From Polaromonas sp. (GTDB lineage Bacteria; Pseudomonadota; Gammaproteobacteria; Burkholderiales; Burkholderiaceae_C): a stretch of DNA of 5,367 bases. Both the position numbers and the translations under genes were made by a program. Under the pieces are notes generated by a model. That model saw nothing but the letters and a program-made list of their open reading frames with translations, was not told where the DNA came from and did no database searches. Shown piece by piece: positions 1 to 5,190 of this stretch; within the stretch, counting starts at the first letter, position 1, and each line of letters opens with the position of its first letter. Location: positions 1-5,367 of the forward strand of contig JAQGMN010000293.1 in NCBI GenBank assembly GCA_028292345.1, written 5' to 3'.

Positions 1-353
1 AGCAGGGCGATGCCGCCCAGCGGAATGATTTCCATGAAGCTGTGCACCATCTGTTCGGTCGGGGAGATATGGCGCAGCGGCTGGACAAACCGAAGTTCGA
101 ACCAGACCGTGGCTTCATGCGTCAGGAACAGCAGCACCAGCAGCAGCAGCACCAGGCTGTTGACTTCCAGCAGCAGCGCCGACAGTCCGGCAACGGCCAT
201 TTGCGCAAACATGGCCAGGTGAAACACCGATTCGCCGACTCCCCCGGTCCGCTCGATCACGGTGCGCCGGTGGCACCACCAGTCCGCCAGGCCGCTCAGG
301 CTCCACAGCGGCAGCAGGACGTACATCAGGATGTCGCGCAGGATGTCGGCCAC
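1..353 (-). CDS. Unnamed polytopic membrane protein, C-terminus cut by window edge
   Basis: I read an open frame from a GTG at 353-351 down to the left edge with no stop, giving at least 117 residues. The start is chosen because the frame's previous stop (363-365) is the stop of the upstream YetF gene. A GAGG Shine-Dalgarno overlaps that stop, 7 nt before the GTG. The protein is strongly hydrophobic, with about three membrane helices: around residues 8-23, 44-62 and a leucine-rich one at 64-78. The leucine codons of the third helix create a CAG/CTG-repeat look at about 129-173. Charged or polar residues stand out against this background: H28, E41xxxH45, E63, H79-E80, and E100xxxH104xxxE108. 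From memory, similar unnamed proteobacterial membrane proteins keep an HE pair and an EQ..HSF.E motif. The function is unknown and I assign none. Reading-frame confidence comes from the coupling and the codon use. Confidence 0.72.
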   Translation of the reverse strand, partial: MADILRDILMYVLLPLWSLSGLADWWCHRRTVIERTGGVGESVFHLAMFAQMAVAGLSALLLEVNSLVLLLLVLLFLTHEATVWFELRFVQPLRHISPTEQMVHSFMEIIPLGGIAL

Positions 354-362
354 TGCAGCGCC

Positions 363-827
363 TCAGGCAGCGGCCTTCAAAATGCTGATCTTCCCATCGG
401 GCTCCAGGAAGGCGCAGCGCATGTCCTTCATCTCGCAGTCGGCTTCGCGCAGCGCCTGCTCGATGTCGGCTGTCGACAAATGGTTGGCCAGCAGTTTGTC
501 CCGGAAGATTTTCCCGTCGCGCCCGATGAGCACCGGCCGGCCCTGGATGAGGCCTTCCATCCAGACGCTGCGCGCCGTGGCATAGGCCACCGCCAGGTTC
601 AGGCCGATCAGCGTGGCGGCAAGGATCAGGCCGCCCGTCAGGGAATCGTCGCCGCCTGAAAGCGACGAGGACACGCTTTCGCTGAGCAGCATGACCACCA
701 GCAGGTCGAACGGCGTGAACTGGCCGATCGTGTGCTTGCCTGAAATCCTGACCATCAGCAGCAGCGCGAAATAGACGGCCCCGGCGCGAACCATCAGTTC
801 CCACCAGGGCCGCCCGAGTTCAAGCAT
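363..827 (-). CDS. YetF/DUF421 family membrane protein
   Basis: This 154-residue protein matches the DUF421 (YetF) layout. Membrane helices near residues 11-26, 41-57 and 63-85 are followed by a soluble C-terminal domain. Family-like signatures are RxSGK (27-31) with GQFTPFD (35-41), a GxPVLIGRDGKIF stretch (96-108) introducing the soluble part, a LREAD segment (126-130), and a closing LEPDGKISIL (141-150). The start is the ATG at 827-825, which overlaps the upstream gene's stop by 8 nt; only a weak AGGG lies upstream, so expression by translational coupling is likely. The frame stays open further upstream, but that part is arginine/proline-rich shadow of the preceding gene. Family members are inner-membrane proteins. 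Some Bacillus homologues have been linked to spore or envelope functions, but the biochemical role is not settled. Family assignment is firm; function is open. Confidence 0.87.
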   Translation of the reverse strand: MLELGRPWWELMVRAGAVYFALLLMVRISGKHTIGQFTPFDLLVVMLLSESVSSSLSGGDDSLTGGLILAATLIGLNLAVAYATARSVWMEGLIQGRPVLIGRDGKIFRDKLLANHLSTADIEQALREADCEMKDMRCAFLEPDGKISILKAAA

Positions 828-1374
828 GGCCGGCCCGGACCCTGCGCACGATGCGCGGCGAAGGCTCATCTTCCCCCTCAATGGCGCGGGATTTTTCCTC
901 GTCCCGGTACTGGTCGCGAAGCGCCATCGCACCGGCTGCCAGCCCGACCGCGAAAGCGGCATACACCGCCACCAGCGCCTCGGTGGACAGCCGGTGCTCG
1001 TAGCCGGGGGTGAAGCGGTGCGGCGTGAGCTTGAAGTCGGTGAAATAGGCCGCCGCGCTGGTGGCTGCCGCGCCCAGCAGCACGCCTTGCGTGGTGCGCA
1101 GGGCGGGCTTGTCGCTGGCCAGGGCCGCATACACCGTGGCCCAGAACGTCGCGGCGCCGTGGTGGGTCAGGTAGCCCACCGCCGTATGGGTCAGGTCGGC
1201 TTCCTGCCGGTGCAGCGCCTCATCGCCCCAGTACCAGTGGCTGACGGCATTGATGGGCGCCAGCGCGCTGCCGCTCTCGCGCCGGCCGGTGAGCGCCAGG
1301 AAAGCGGTCGACAGGATGCTGGCCAGGCTTCCCGCCACCAGACCTTGGGTGAGAACCAGTTTCCATTTTTTCAC
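820..1374 (-). CDS. Unnamed membrane protein, first gene of leftward operon
   Basis: This is a 184-residue protein. I start it at the GTG at 1374-1372 because AGGAGA at 1381-1386 sits 6 nt upstream; the frame's earlier ATG at 1476 would add a basic extension lacking such a site. Residues 6-28 form a first membrane helix after a lysine-rich N-terminus (MKKWK), typical of an inside-facing start. Further hydrophobic segments lie at about 74-86, 96-111 and 132-152, followed by a charged cytoplasmic tail (153-184). Histidines are frequent (46, 55, 63, 71, 72, 119, 127). The loop DFKLTPHRFTPGYEHRLS (113-130) looks like the family signature; I recall similar 'TPxRxTPGxExRLS' loops in hypothetical proteins of Burkholderiales and Xanthomonadales. 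No enzyme or transporter motif is evident. It overlaps the YetF gene by 8 nt, so the two should be made together. Confidence 0.78.
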   Translation of the reverse strand: MKKWKLVLTQGLVAGSLASILSTAFLALTGRRESGSALAPINAVSHWYWGDEALHRQEADLTHTAVGYLTHHGAATFWATVYAALASDKPALRTTQGVLLGAAATSAAAYFTDFKLTPHRFTPGYEHRLSTEALVAVYAAFAVGLAAGAMALRDQYRDEEKSRAIEGEDEPSPRIVRRVRAGHA

Positions 1375-1380
1375 GACCCG

Positions 1381-1386
1381 TCTCCT
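1381..1386 (-). promoter_or_regulatory. Strong Shine-Dalgarno for the 820-1374 gene
   Basis: On the minus strand AGGAGA precedes the GTG at 1374 by 6 nt. It is directly preceded by an A7 tract, the minus-strand reading of the T7A7 palindrome at 1386-1399. It is the best ribosome-binding site in the window and settles the GTG as start. Confidence 0.8.
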
Positions 1387-1399
1387 TTTTTTAAAAAAA
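1386..1399. repeat. T7A7 perfect palindrome in the divergent spacer
   Basis: Seven T followed by seven A make a 14-bp self-complementary tract in otherwise GC-rich DNA, between two divergent genes. A-tracts of this kind bend DNA, and next to promoters they can bind nucleoid proteins or the RNA polymerase alpha subunit. Here the tract lies in the untranslated leader of the leftward operon, right against its ribosome-binding site. Function is inferred, not shown. Confidence 0.5.
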
Positions 1400-1414
1400 C
1401 CACTGTGCGCCAGT

Positions 1415-1440
1415 CCGGCGCCAGCGGCTGTAGGCGCCGG
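1415..1440. repeat. 8-bp inverted repeat in the divergent spacer
   Basis: CCGGCGCC (1415-1422) and GGCGCCGG (1433-1440) are perfect reverse complements around a 10-nt spacer. The element lies between the divergent starts at 1374 and 1503. It could be an operator for a dimeric regulator or a leader hairpin. It does not fit a standard terminator, since no U-run follows closely on either strand. I found no convincing -35/-10 pair for either direction in the 128-bp spacer. Confidence 0.4.
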
Positions 1441-1502
1441 CCGAACGACAAGATAAGGCACTGTCCTGCATGGCACCGGGATGAAAAAGCTATGGTTGAA
1501 AG

Positions 1503-2813
1503 ATGAAGATTCTTGTCGTCGGTGCTTCCGGCTTTATCGGCAGCCGGCTGGTCAGGGCACTGGCGGCCCAGGGTCACCATGTGGTGGGGGCCAGCCGTTC
1601 GCGTGAACCGCACAGCCCGCTGTGGGCCTTTGTGCGGGTGGATTTTGCACAGGTGCCTGAACCGGCCTGGTGGGTGCCGCAGCTCCAGGGCATCGATGTG
1701 GTGATCAATGCCGTCGGCATTTTTCGTGAAAGCGCCAGCCAGACCTTTGAGGCCTTGCACCACCGGGCGCCGGTGGCGCTGTTCGCGGCCTGTGCGCTGG
1801 CCGAGGTGCCCAGGGTCATCCAGCTGTCGGCCCTGGGCAGCGACCACCAGGCGGCCACCGCCTACCACCTGAGCAAGCGCGCCGCCGATGAGGCGCTGCG
1901 CGGCTTGCCGGTCACCGCAACCATCGTCCAGCCTTCGCTGGTGTATGCACCGCAGGGGGCGAGCGCCCGGTTTTTCAACCAGCTGGCGGTGCTGCCGGTG
2001 CTGGCGCTTCCCGAAGGCGCGCTGGTGCAGCCGGTGCATATCGACGATGTGGTGCGCGGCATCCTGGCGCTGGTGGCGCCAGCGCCTGCGGCGTTGCCGC
2101 AGGCGGCCTCGCGCACCCTTGCCTTTGTCGGTCCGGTGCCGCTGACGCTGCGCCACTACCTGGCCGAACTGCGGCAGGCGCTGGGCCTGGCGCGTCCAGC
2201 CGCCGTGCTGGAATTGCCCGGCCGCCTGTGCCTGGCGCTGGCCGCCGTCGCCGGCCGCTTCCCGGCAGGTTTCGTGGACCGCGACGCGGTCAGCATGCTG
2301 CTCAGGGGCAACGTTGCCGACCCGGAACCCTTCACGCGCCTGCTCGGCCACCCGCCCCGTCCTGTCGCCTCCTTCTTCGCGCCTGACATGGCGCCCAGCC
2401 TGCGGCAGGAGGCCGTGCTGGGCTGGATGCTGCCGCTCATGAACCTGTCGGTGGCCCTGGTCTGGATCTGGACCGGCATCGTCTCGCTCGGCCTGTACCC
2501 GGTGGCCGGCAGCCTGCGCCTGCTGGCCGATTTCGGGCTTCATGGCGGCCTGGCAAAAATGGCGCTTTACAGCGCCGCCGTGCTGGACCTGGCCCTGGGG
2601 GTGCTCACCCTGACGGCGCGCGGCAGGCTGCGCCGGTGGGTGCTGGCCTTTCAGCTGCTGGTGATTGCCGCCTATACCCTGATGATCACCGTCCGCCTTC
2701 CCGAATGGTGGCTCCATCCCTATGGGCCGATTTCCAAGAACCTGCCGATGGTGCTGGTCATCGTCCTGCTGCTGGCGCTGGTGCCGCCTTCACGTTCCGG
2801 GGCAGGGCGCTGA
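1503..2813 (+). CDS. SDR-DoxX fusion: atypical NAD(P)-binding SDR domain plus DoxX-like membrane domain
   Basis: This 436-residue protein has two parts. Residues 1-~290 are an extended/atypical SDR of the NDUFA9-like kind: glycine motif GASGFIG (7-13) after the first beta strand, DVVINAVG (65-72), LSALGS (108-113), YHLSK (121-125, keeping the YxxxK pair), and VHIDDVV near residue 180. Residues ~307-430 form a four-helix membrane domain like DoxX_3, with helices near 310-330, 350-370, 377-395 and 412-428, plus a WWLHPYGPISKNLP loop before the last helix. Such fusions are known as 'SDR family oxidoreductase' with a DoxX-like tail; they anchor a nucleotide-binding domain to the inner membrane, and the substrate is unknown. 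The start is the ATG at 1503, placed directly before the first beta strand; no good Shine-Dalgarno is visible. The stop overlaps the DUF2269 gene start by one base (TGATG), indicating a two-gene operon. Domain calls are confident; a redox role is inferred. Confidence 0.9.
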   Translation: MKILVVGASGFIGSRLVRALAAQGHHVVGASRSREPHSPLWAFVRVDFAQVPEPAWWVPQLQGIDVVINAVGIFRESASQTFEALHHRAPVALFAACALAEVPRVIQLSALGSDHQAATAYHLSKRAADEALRGLPVTATIVQPSLVYAPQGASARFFNQLAVLPVLALPEGALVQPVHIDDVVRGILALVAPAPAALPQAASRTLAFVGPVPLTLRHYLAELRQALGLARPAAVLELPGRLCLALAAVAGRFPAGFVDRDAVSMLLRGNVADPEPFTRLLGHPPRPVASFFAPDMAPSLRQEAVLGWMLPLMNLSVALVWIWTGIVSLGLYPVAGSLRLLADFGLHGGLAKMALYSAAVLDLALGVLTLTARGRLRRWVLAFQLLVIAAYTLMITVRLPEWWLHPYGPISKNLPMVLVIVLLLALVPPSRSGAGR

Positions 2814-3295
2814 TGGAATACCTTTTCTTCAAATGGCTGCATGTGCTGTTTTCGACCGTGCTGTTCGGCACGGGAATCGGCTCGGCCTTTTACCTGCTGG
2901 TGGCCAGCCTGAGCCGCGACCTGCCCCTGGTGGCCGGCGTCACCCGCTGGGTGGTGCGGGCCGACTGGCTGTTCACCGCAAGCACCGCCGTGCTGCAGCC
3001 GGCCAGCGGCCTGTGGATGCTGCACCTGACCGGCATTCCCCTGTCCACCCCGTGGGTGCGCTGGTCATTGATTTTGTATGCGCTGGCGATCGGCTGCTGG
3101 CTGCCGGTGGTGTGGCTGCAAATGCGCCTGCGCGACATCGCGGCCAGCGCGCTGGCCGAGGGCGGCGGCTTGCCGCCGGCCTACTGGCGGCATTTCTGGG
3201 CCTGGGTGGCGCTGGGCGTGCCCGCGCTGCTGGCTTTTCTGGCGATCTTCTGGCTCATGATCGCCAAGCCCGCCACGCTGCCGGGGTTGGGATGA
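2813..3295 (+). CDS. DUF2269 family integral membrane protein
   Basis: This 160-residue protein is almost entirely membrane helices, at about 7-32, 51-68, 81-102 and 128-152. It resembles the DUF2269 family (predicted integral membrane proteins): an opening FFKWLHVLF (5-13), GTGIGSAFY (19-27), ADWLFTAST (50-58), QPASGLWMLH (61-70), WRHFWAW (124-130) and a terminal FWLMIAKP near 146-153. Histidines near helix ends (H10, H70, H126) recur in the family as I remember it, but no cofactor can be claimed. The start is the ATG at 2813, which shares its A with the TGA stop of the SDR-DoxX gene; AGGG at 2804-2807 lies 5 nt upstream. The frame extends further 5' but only as shadow of the previous gene. 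Coupled translation suggests it works with the upstream SDR-DoxX protein at the inner membrane. Confidence 0.88.
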   Translation: MEYLFFKWLHVLFSTVLFGTGIGSAFYLLVASLSRDLPLVAGVTRWVVRADWLFTASTAVLQPASGLWMLHLTGIPLSTPWVRWSLILYALAIGCWLPVVWLQMRLRDIAASALAEGGGLPPAYWRHFWAWVALGVPALLAFLAIFWLMIAKPATLPGLG

Positions 3296-3360
3296 ATCCA
3301 GGCATTTCCTGGCGGCAGCCTCTGCGCATGCATCATGGCGCCCCAGACCGGCTTGTCATT

Positions 3361-3420
3361 TTTCGCTATCGAATTAATAGCTGCTTGCGCATGCCAGATG
3401 TGCGCCAAGGGCCTGTTTGA
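3361..3420. repeat. Comamonadaceae-like intergenic repeat
   Basis: An AT-rich patch in the convergent spacer contains GCTAT-N7-ATAGC (3365-3381), directly followed by a dyad: TTGCGCA (3385-3391) against TGCGCCAA (3401-3408), pairing with one bulged C around a 9-nt loop, then GGGCCTGTTTGATG. From memory, sequences of the form 'AATTAATAGCTGCTnGCGC...GCGCnAGnGGCC' recur many times between genes in Polaromonas, Rhodoferax and Variovorax genomes. The exact borders are uncertain and the element may extend to about 3355 and 3432. It carries no gene. It lies between convergent genes, where it may help end or stabilise transcripts. Confidence 0.55.
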
Positions 3421-3437
3421 TGCTGAAAAACTGATTT

Positions 3438-3476
3438 TTCCGGCGAAACGCGATGCGCATCGGCAAAGTGCCGGAA
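3438..3476. terminator. Nested palindrome, candidate terminator for the convergent genes
   Basis: Outer arms TTCCGGC (3438-3444) and GCCGGAA (3470-3476) are perfect reverse complements, and a perfect 12-bp palindrome CGATGCGCATCG (3451-3462) sits within half a base of their centre. A second small dyad, GAAAAA/TTTTTC with a 4-nt loop, lies at 3425-3440. Read on the minus strand, the structure begins 10 nt after the stop of the 3487-4269 gene and is followed by AAATCAGTTTTTC, so the U-run comes about 6 nt later than in a textbook terminator. It could end transcription in one or both directions. Confidence 0.45.
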
Positions 3477-3486
3477 TGAGCCCGAG

Positions 3487-4269
3487 CTAGGGCGCCACGG
3501 TGTAGTTCAGCGTCATGCGTCCGCCATCGACCACGACGATCTCGCCGGTGATGTAGCTGGCAGCGTCGCTGGCCAGGTAAGCCACCGTGTCGGCAATCTC
3601 CGACGGCTCGCCCAGGCGCCGCATGGGCGTGCGGCTCATGATCCGGGCCTTGGCCTCTTCGCTGGTCAGCACCGCCCGGGCGGCCAGTTCGGTGGCAATG
3701 GTGCCCGGCGCCACCGCATTCACGCGAATGCACTTGTCGGCCAGCGACAGCGCCATCACCCGCGTCAGCTGGTTGATGCCGCCCTTGCTGACGTTGTAGC
3801 CGGCAATCGTCGGAATGGCCAGCATGCCGTTGACCGAACTCATGTTGACGATGCTGCCCCCGCCCGCCCTGGCCATCTCGCGCGCCACCGCCTGGCCCAT
3901 CAGGAAGGCGCCCTTGAGGTTGACGCGCAGCACGGCATCGAAATCGGCCTCGGTCATGTCGAGGAAGTCGGCGGCCCTGAAGATGCCGGCGTTGTTGACC
4001 AGCACGTCGATGCGGCCATGCGCGGCCAGGGTGTGCGCCACCAGCGCATCGACCTGCGCCTTGTCGCCGACATCGCAATGCACATAGCGGCCGCCCAATT
4101 CGGCCGCCAGCGCGGCGCCCCGGGCGTCGTCGATGTCGGCAATGACAATCTGCGCGCCCTCGCGGGCAAAGCGGCGGATGCAGGCTTCGCCGATGCCCTG
4201 CGCGCCGCCGGTGACGATGCACACGCGGCCTGCCAGGCCGAAGCTGATTTGTGATGATGGGGTGTTCAT
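3487..4269 (-). CDS. Classical SDR, FabG-like NAD(P)-dependent dehydrogenase/reductase
   Basis: This 260-residue protein has every hallmark of a classical short-chain dehydrogenase: coenzyme motif TGGAQGIG (20-27), an acidic residue ending beta-2 (D45, in IADID), CDVGD (65-69), NNAG (92-95), catalytic N117, S145, Y158 and K162 (YNVSK, 158-162), PGTIATEL (188-195) and a C-terminal ITGEIVVVDGG signature. D45 at that position usually goes with NAD(H) preference over NADP(H). Length is normal for the family. The enzyme should be a soluble cytoplasmic tetramer oxidising a secondary alcohol or reducing a ketone. The substrate cannot be read from sequence, and no pathway genes adjoin it, so I avoid calling it fabG. 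The start is the ATG at 4269-4267, the most upstream start, giving the usual short N-terminal lead before the first strand; I see no clear Shine-Dalgarno. It is a single-gene unit, convergent with the DUF2269 gene. Confidence 0.93.
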   Translation of the reverse strand: MNTPSSQISFGLAGRVCIVTGGAQGIGEACIRRFAREGAQIVIADIDDARGAALAAELGGRYVHCDVGDKAQVDALVAHTLAAHGRIDVLVNNAGIFRAADFLDMTEADFDAVLRVNLKGAFLMGQAVAREMARAGGGSIVNMSSVNGMLAIPTIAGYNVSKGGINQLTRVMALSLADKCIRVNAVAPGTIATELAARAVLTSEEAKARIMSRTPMRRLGEPSEIADTVAYLASDAASYITGEIVVVDGGRMTLNYTVAP

Positions 4270-4293
4270 GCGCCGATGTTATAGGAGTGATGC

Positions 4294-4310
4294 GCTATTT
4301 AATTGGTAGC
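4294..4310. repeat. Second GCTAT...TAGC dyad, related to the 3365-3381 motif
   Basis: GCTATTTAATTGGTAGC is 17 bp long and matches the reverse complement of the 3365-3381 motif at 13 of 17 positions by my alignment. Both are AT-rich dyads with GCTA/TAGC ends, and they lie on either side of the classical SDR gene. This copy lacks the GCGC dyad of the other, so it may be a solo half-element or coincidence. It lies 25 bp upstream of the SDR start, where it would overlap a promoter. Confidence 0.3.
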
Positions 4311-4406
4311 ATTTTGCGCATGCGTTTCGGCCGTTTCGCAGTGCTGCCTGCCGCCGTTGCGGTCGATCCTGCGCGATGCCGTGGCGTGCGCCCGGGTTTT
4401 TCAACG

Positions 4407-4490
4407 ATTTCCCAGATCGCCGCAGGCAACCAGGCCCTGTCCAGCCGCACCGAAGAACAGGCGTCGTCGCTGGGAGAAACCGCCGCCTCG
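4407..4490 (+). pseudogene. Relic of a methyl-accepting chemotaxis protein (signalling-helix fragment)
   Basis: Read on the plus strand, this stretch encodes ISQIAAGNQALSSRTEEQAS followed by SLGETAAS. It closely follows the first methylation-helix region of Tsr/Tar-type chemoreceptors, where GNxDLSSRTExQAxSLEETAASMEEL is typical. About 28 residues match, with D-to-A and E-to-G changes at usually conserved positions. Homology stops at both ends: upstream I see no HAMP or sensor domain in any frame, and downstream the expected MEELT...VKQNA continuation is replaced by unrelated sequence running into the antisense of the YitT gene. The open frame continues for hundreds of codons only because it is a GC-rich shadow. 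I read it as the leftover of a receptor gene lost by deletion. A chance resemblance is unlikely given the run of identities. Confidence 0.72.
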
Positions 4491-4519
4491 GTCGCCAGCA
4501 CCGCACCGGCTTCAAGGCA

Positions 4520-4537
4520 GGCGTCCCGCAGGACGCC
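4520..4537 (-). terminator. Hairpin directly after the YitT gene
   Basis: GGCGTCC (4520-4526) and GGACGCC (4531-4537) form a perfect 7-bp stem with a 4-nt loop, beginning one base after the YitT stop codon on the minus strand. No U-run follows (the next bases are TGCCTTGAAG), so it is at best a transcript-end stabilising hairpin or an imperfect intrinsic terminator. Confidence 0.4.
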
Positions 4538-4538
4538 C

Positions 4539-5171
4539 TCAGATCGCCATGTAGCGGCCGGGCCGGTGGTTGATGGTGAGCGTCAGGTTCAGCACCACCG
4601 CGCCCAGCACCGACAGCGCGACCCGCTCGCCGTCGGCCACCATCAGCGCGCCCAGCACGATCAGCGCGTCCATGGCCATCTGCACCTTGCCGGCGCGCCA
4701 GCCCAGGCGCTCCTGCAGGTAGAGCACCAGCACATTGAGTCCGCCCAGGCTGGCGCGGTGGCGAAACAGCATCAGCATGCCGGTGCCGCACAGCAGCCCG
4801 CCCAGCACCGCCGCCAGCGGGGGCGACAGGAAGTCAAAATGCAGGCCCTGCGGAAGGAAATGGACGAACAGCGACAGCAGGCCGACGGCCGCAAAGGTCT
4901 TGGCGGTGAAGGCCCTGCCCATGCGTTTCCAGGCAAACAGATAAAAAGGCAGGTTGATGACGAAAAAGGCCAGGCTGAAACTCACGCCGGTGGCGTAGTG
5001 GATCAAAAAGGCGATGCCCGCCGTGCCGCCCGTGAGCAGCCCGGCGGTGCCGAACATCACCACGCCCAGCGCCACGAACAGGGTGCCGATGGCCAGCGCC
5101 TGGATGTCCTCGTACCAGCGGTGGCGCGCGGCGGGCGGCGTGCCTGTCGCCGTGTCAGCGGCGGCGCTCAT
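4539..5171 (-). CDS. YitT family (DUF161) membrane protein
   Basis: This 210-residue protein carries the YitT_membrane signature GLLTGGTAGIAF (44-55) after a first helix (23-40), then further helices near 52-75, 85-105 and 115-135. A second, weaker internal copy of the motif, RHRASLGGLNVLVLYLQE, precedes the last helices. This fits the family's internal two-fold repeat. It lacks the C-terminal DUF2179 domain of the longer Bacillus-type members and so belongs to the short, membrane-only form of roughly 200 residues. The start is the ATG at 5171-5169. No in-frame start lies closer upstream, and the frame beyond it is shadow of the previous gene; the Shine-Dalgarno is poor (GGA about 10 nt upstream). 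The upstream gene ends 19 nt before, so co-transcription is likely. The molecular function of YitT proteins is not established; transport is often assumed. Confidence 0.9.
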   Translation of the reverse strand: MSAAADTATGTPPAARHRWYEDIQALAIGTLFVALGVVMFGTAGLLTGGTAGIAFLIHYATGVSFSLAFFVINLPFYLFAWKRMGRAFTAKTFAAVGLLSLFVHFLPQGLHFDFLSPPLAAVLGGLLCGTGMLMLFRHRASLGGLNVLVLYLQERLGWRAGKVQMAMDALIVLGALMVADGERVALSVLGAVVLNLTLTINHRPGRYMAI

Positions 5172-5190
5172 GGGGTCGTCCGGGCCATGG

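Noticed and set aside
129..182. CAG/CTG triplet-rich stretch resembling a microsatellite.
   Set aside because: On the minus strand it is in frame as Leu codons of a membrane helix with interspersed Val, Ser and Asn codons, so coding explains it.
42..659. A 205-codon plus-strand frame over the left-edge and YetF genes.
   Set aside because: The product is Gln/Arg/His-rich with no motif and lies antisense to a YetF gene with family signatures.
1371..2717. A 448-codon open frame on the minus strand, opposite the SDR-DoxX gene.
   Set aside because: Its product is a low-complexity Gln/His/Arg-rich sequence with no domain, typical of the antisense of a GC-rich gene, and the plus strand encodes clear SDR and DoxX domains.
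3298..3312. CCAGG-N5-CCTGG inverted repeat 2 nt after the DUF2269 stop.
   Set aside because: The stem is only 5 bp with no U-run following, so it is not distinguishable from chance in GC-rich DNA.
4278..4283. TATAAC -10-like hexamer on the minus strand just upstream of the SDR start, which would imply a near-leaderless mRNA.
   Set aside because: The position 17 bp upstream reads CCAATT, a poor -35; one hexamer alone is too weak to call a promoter.
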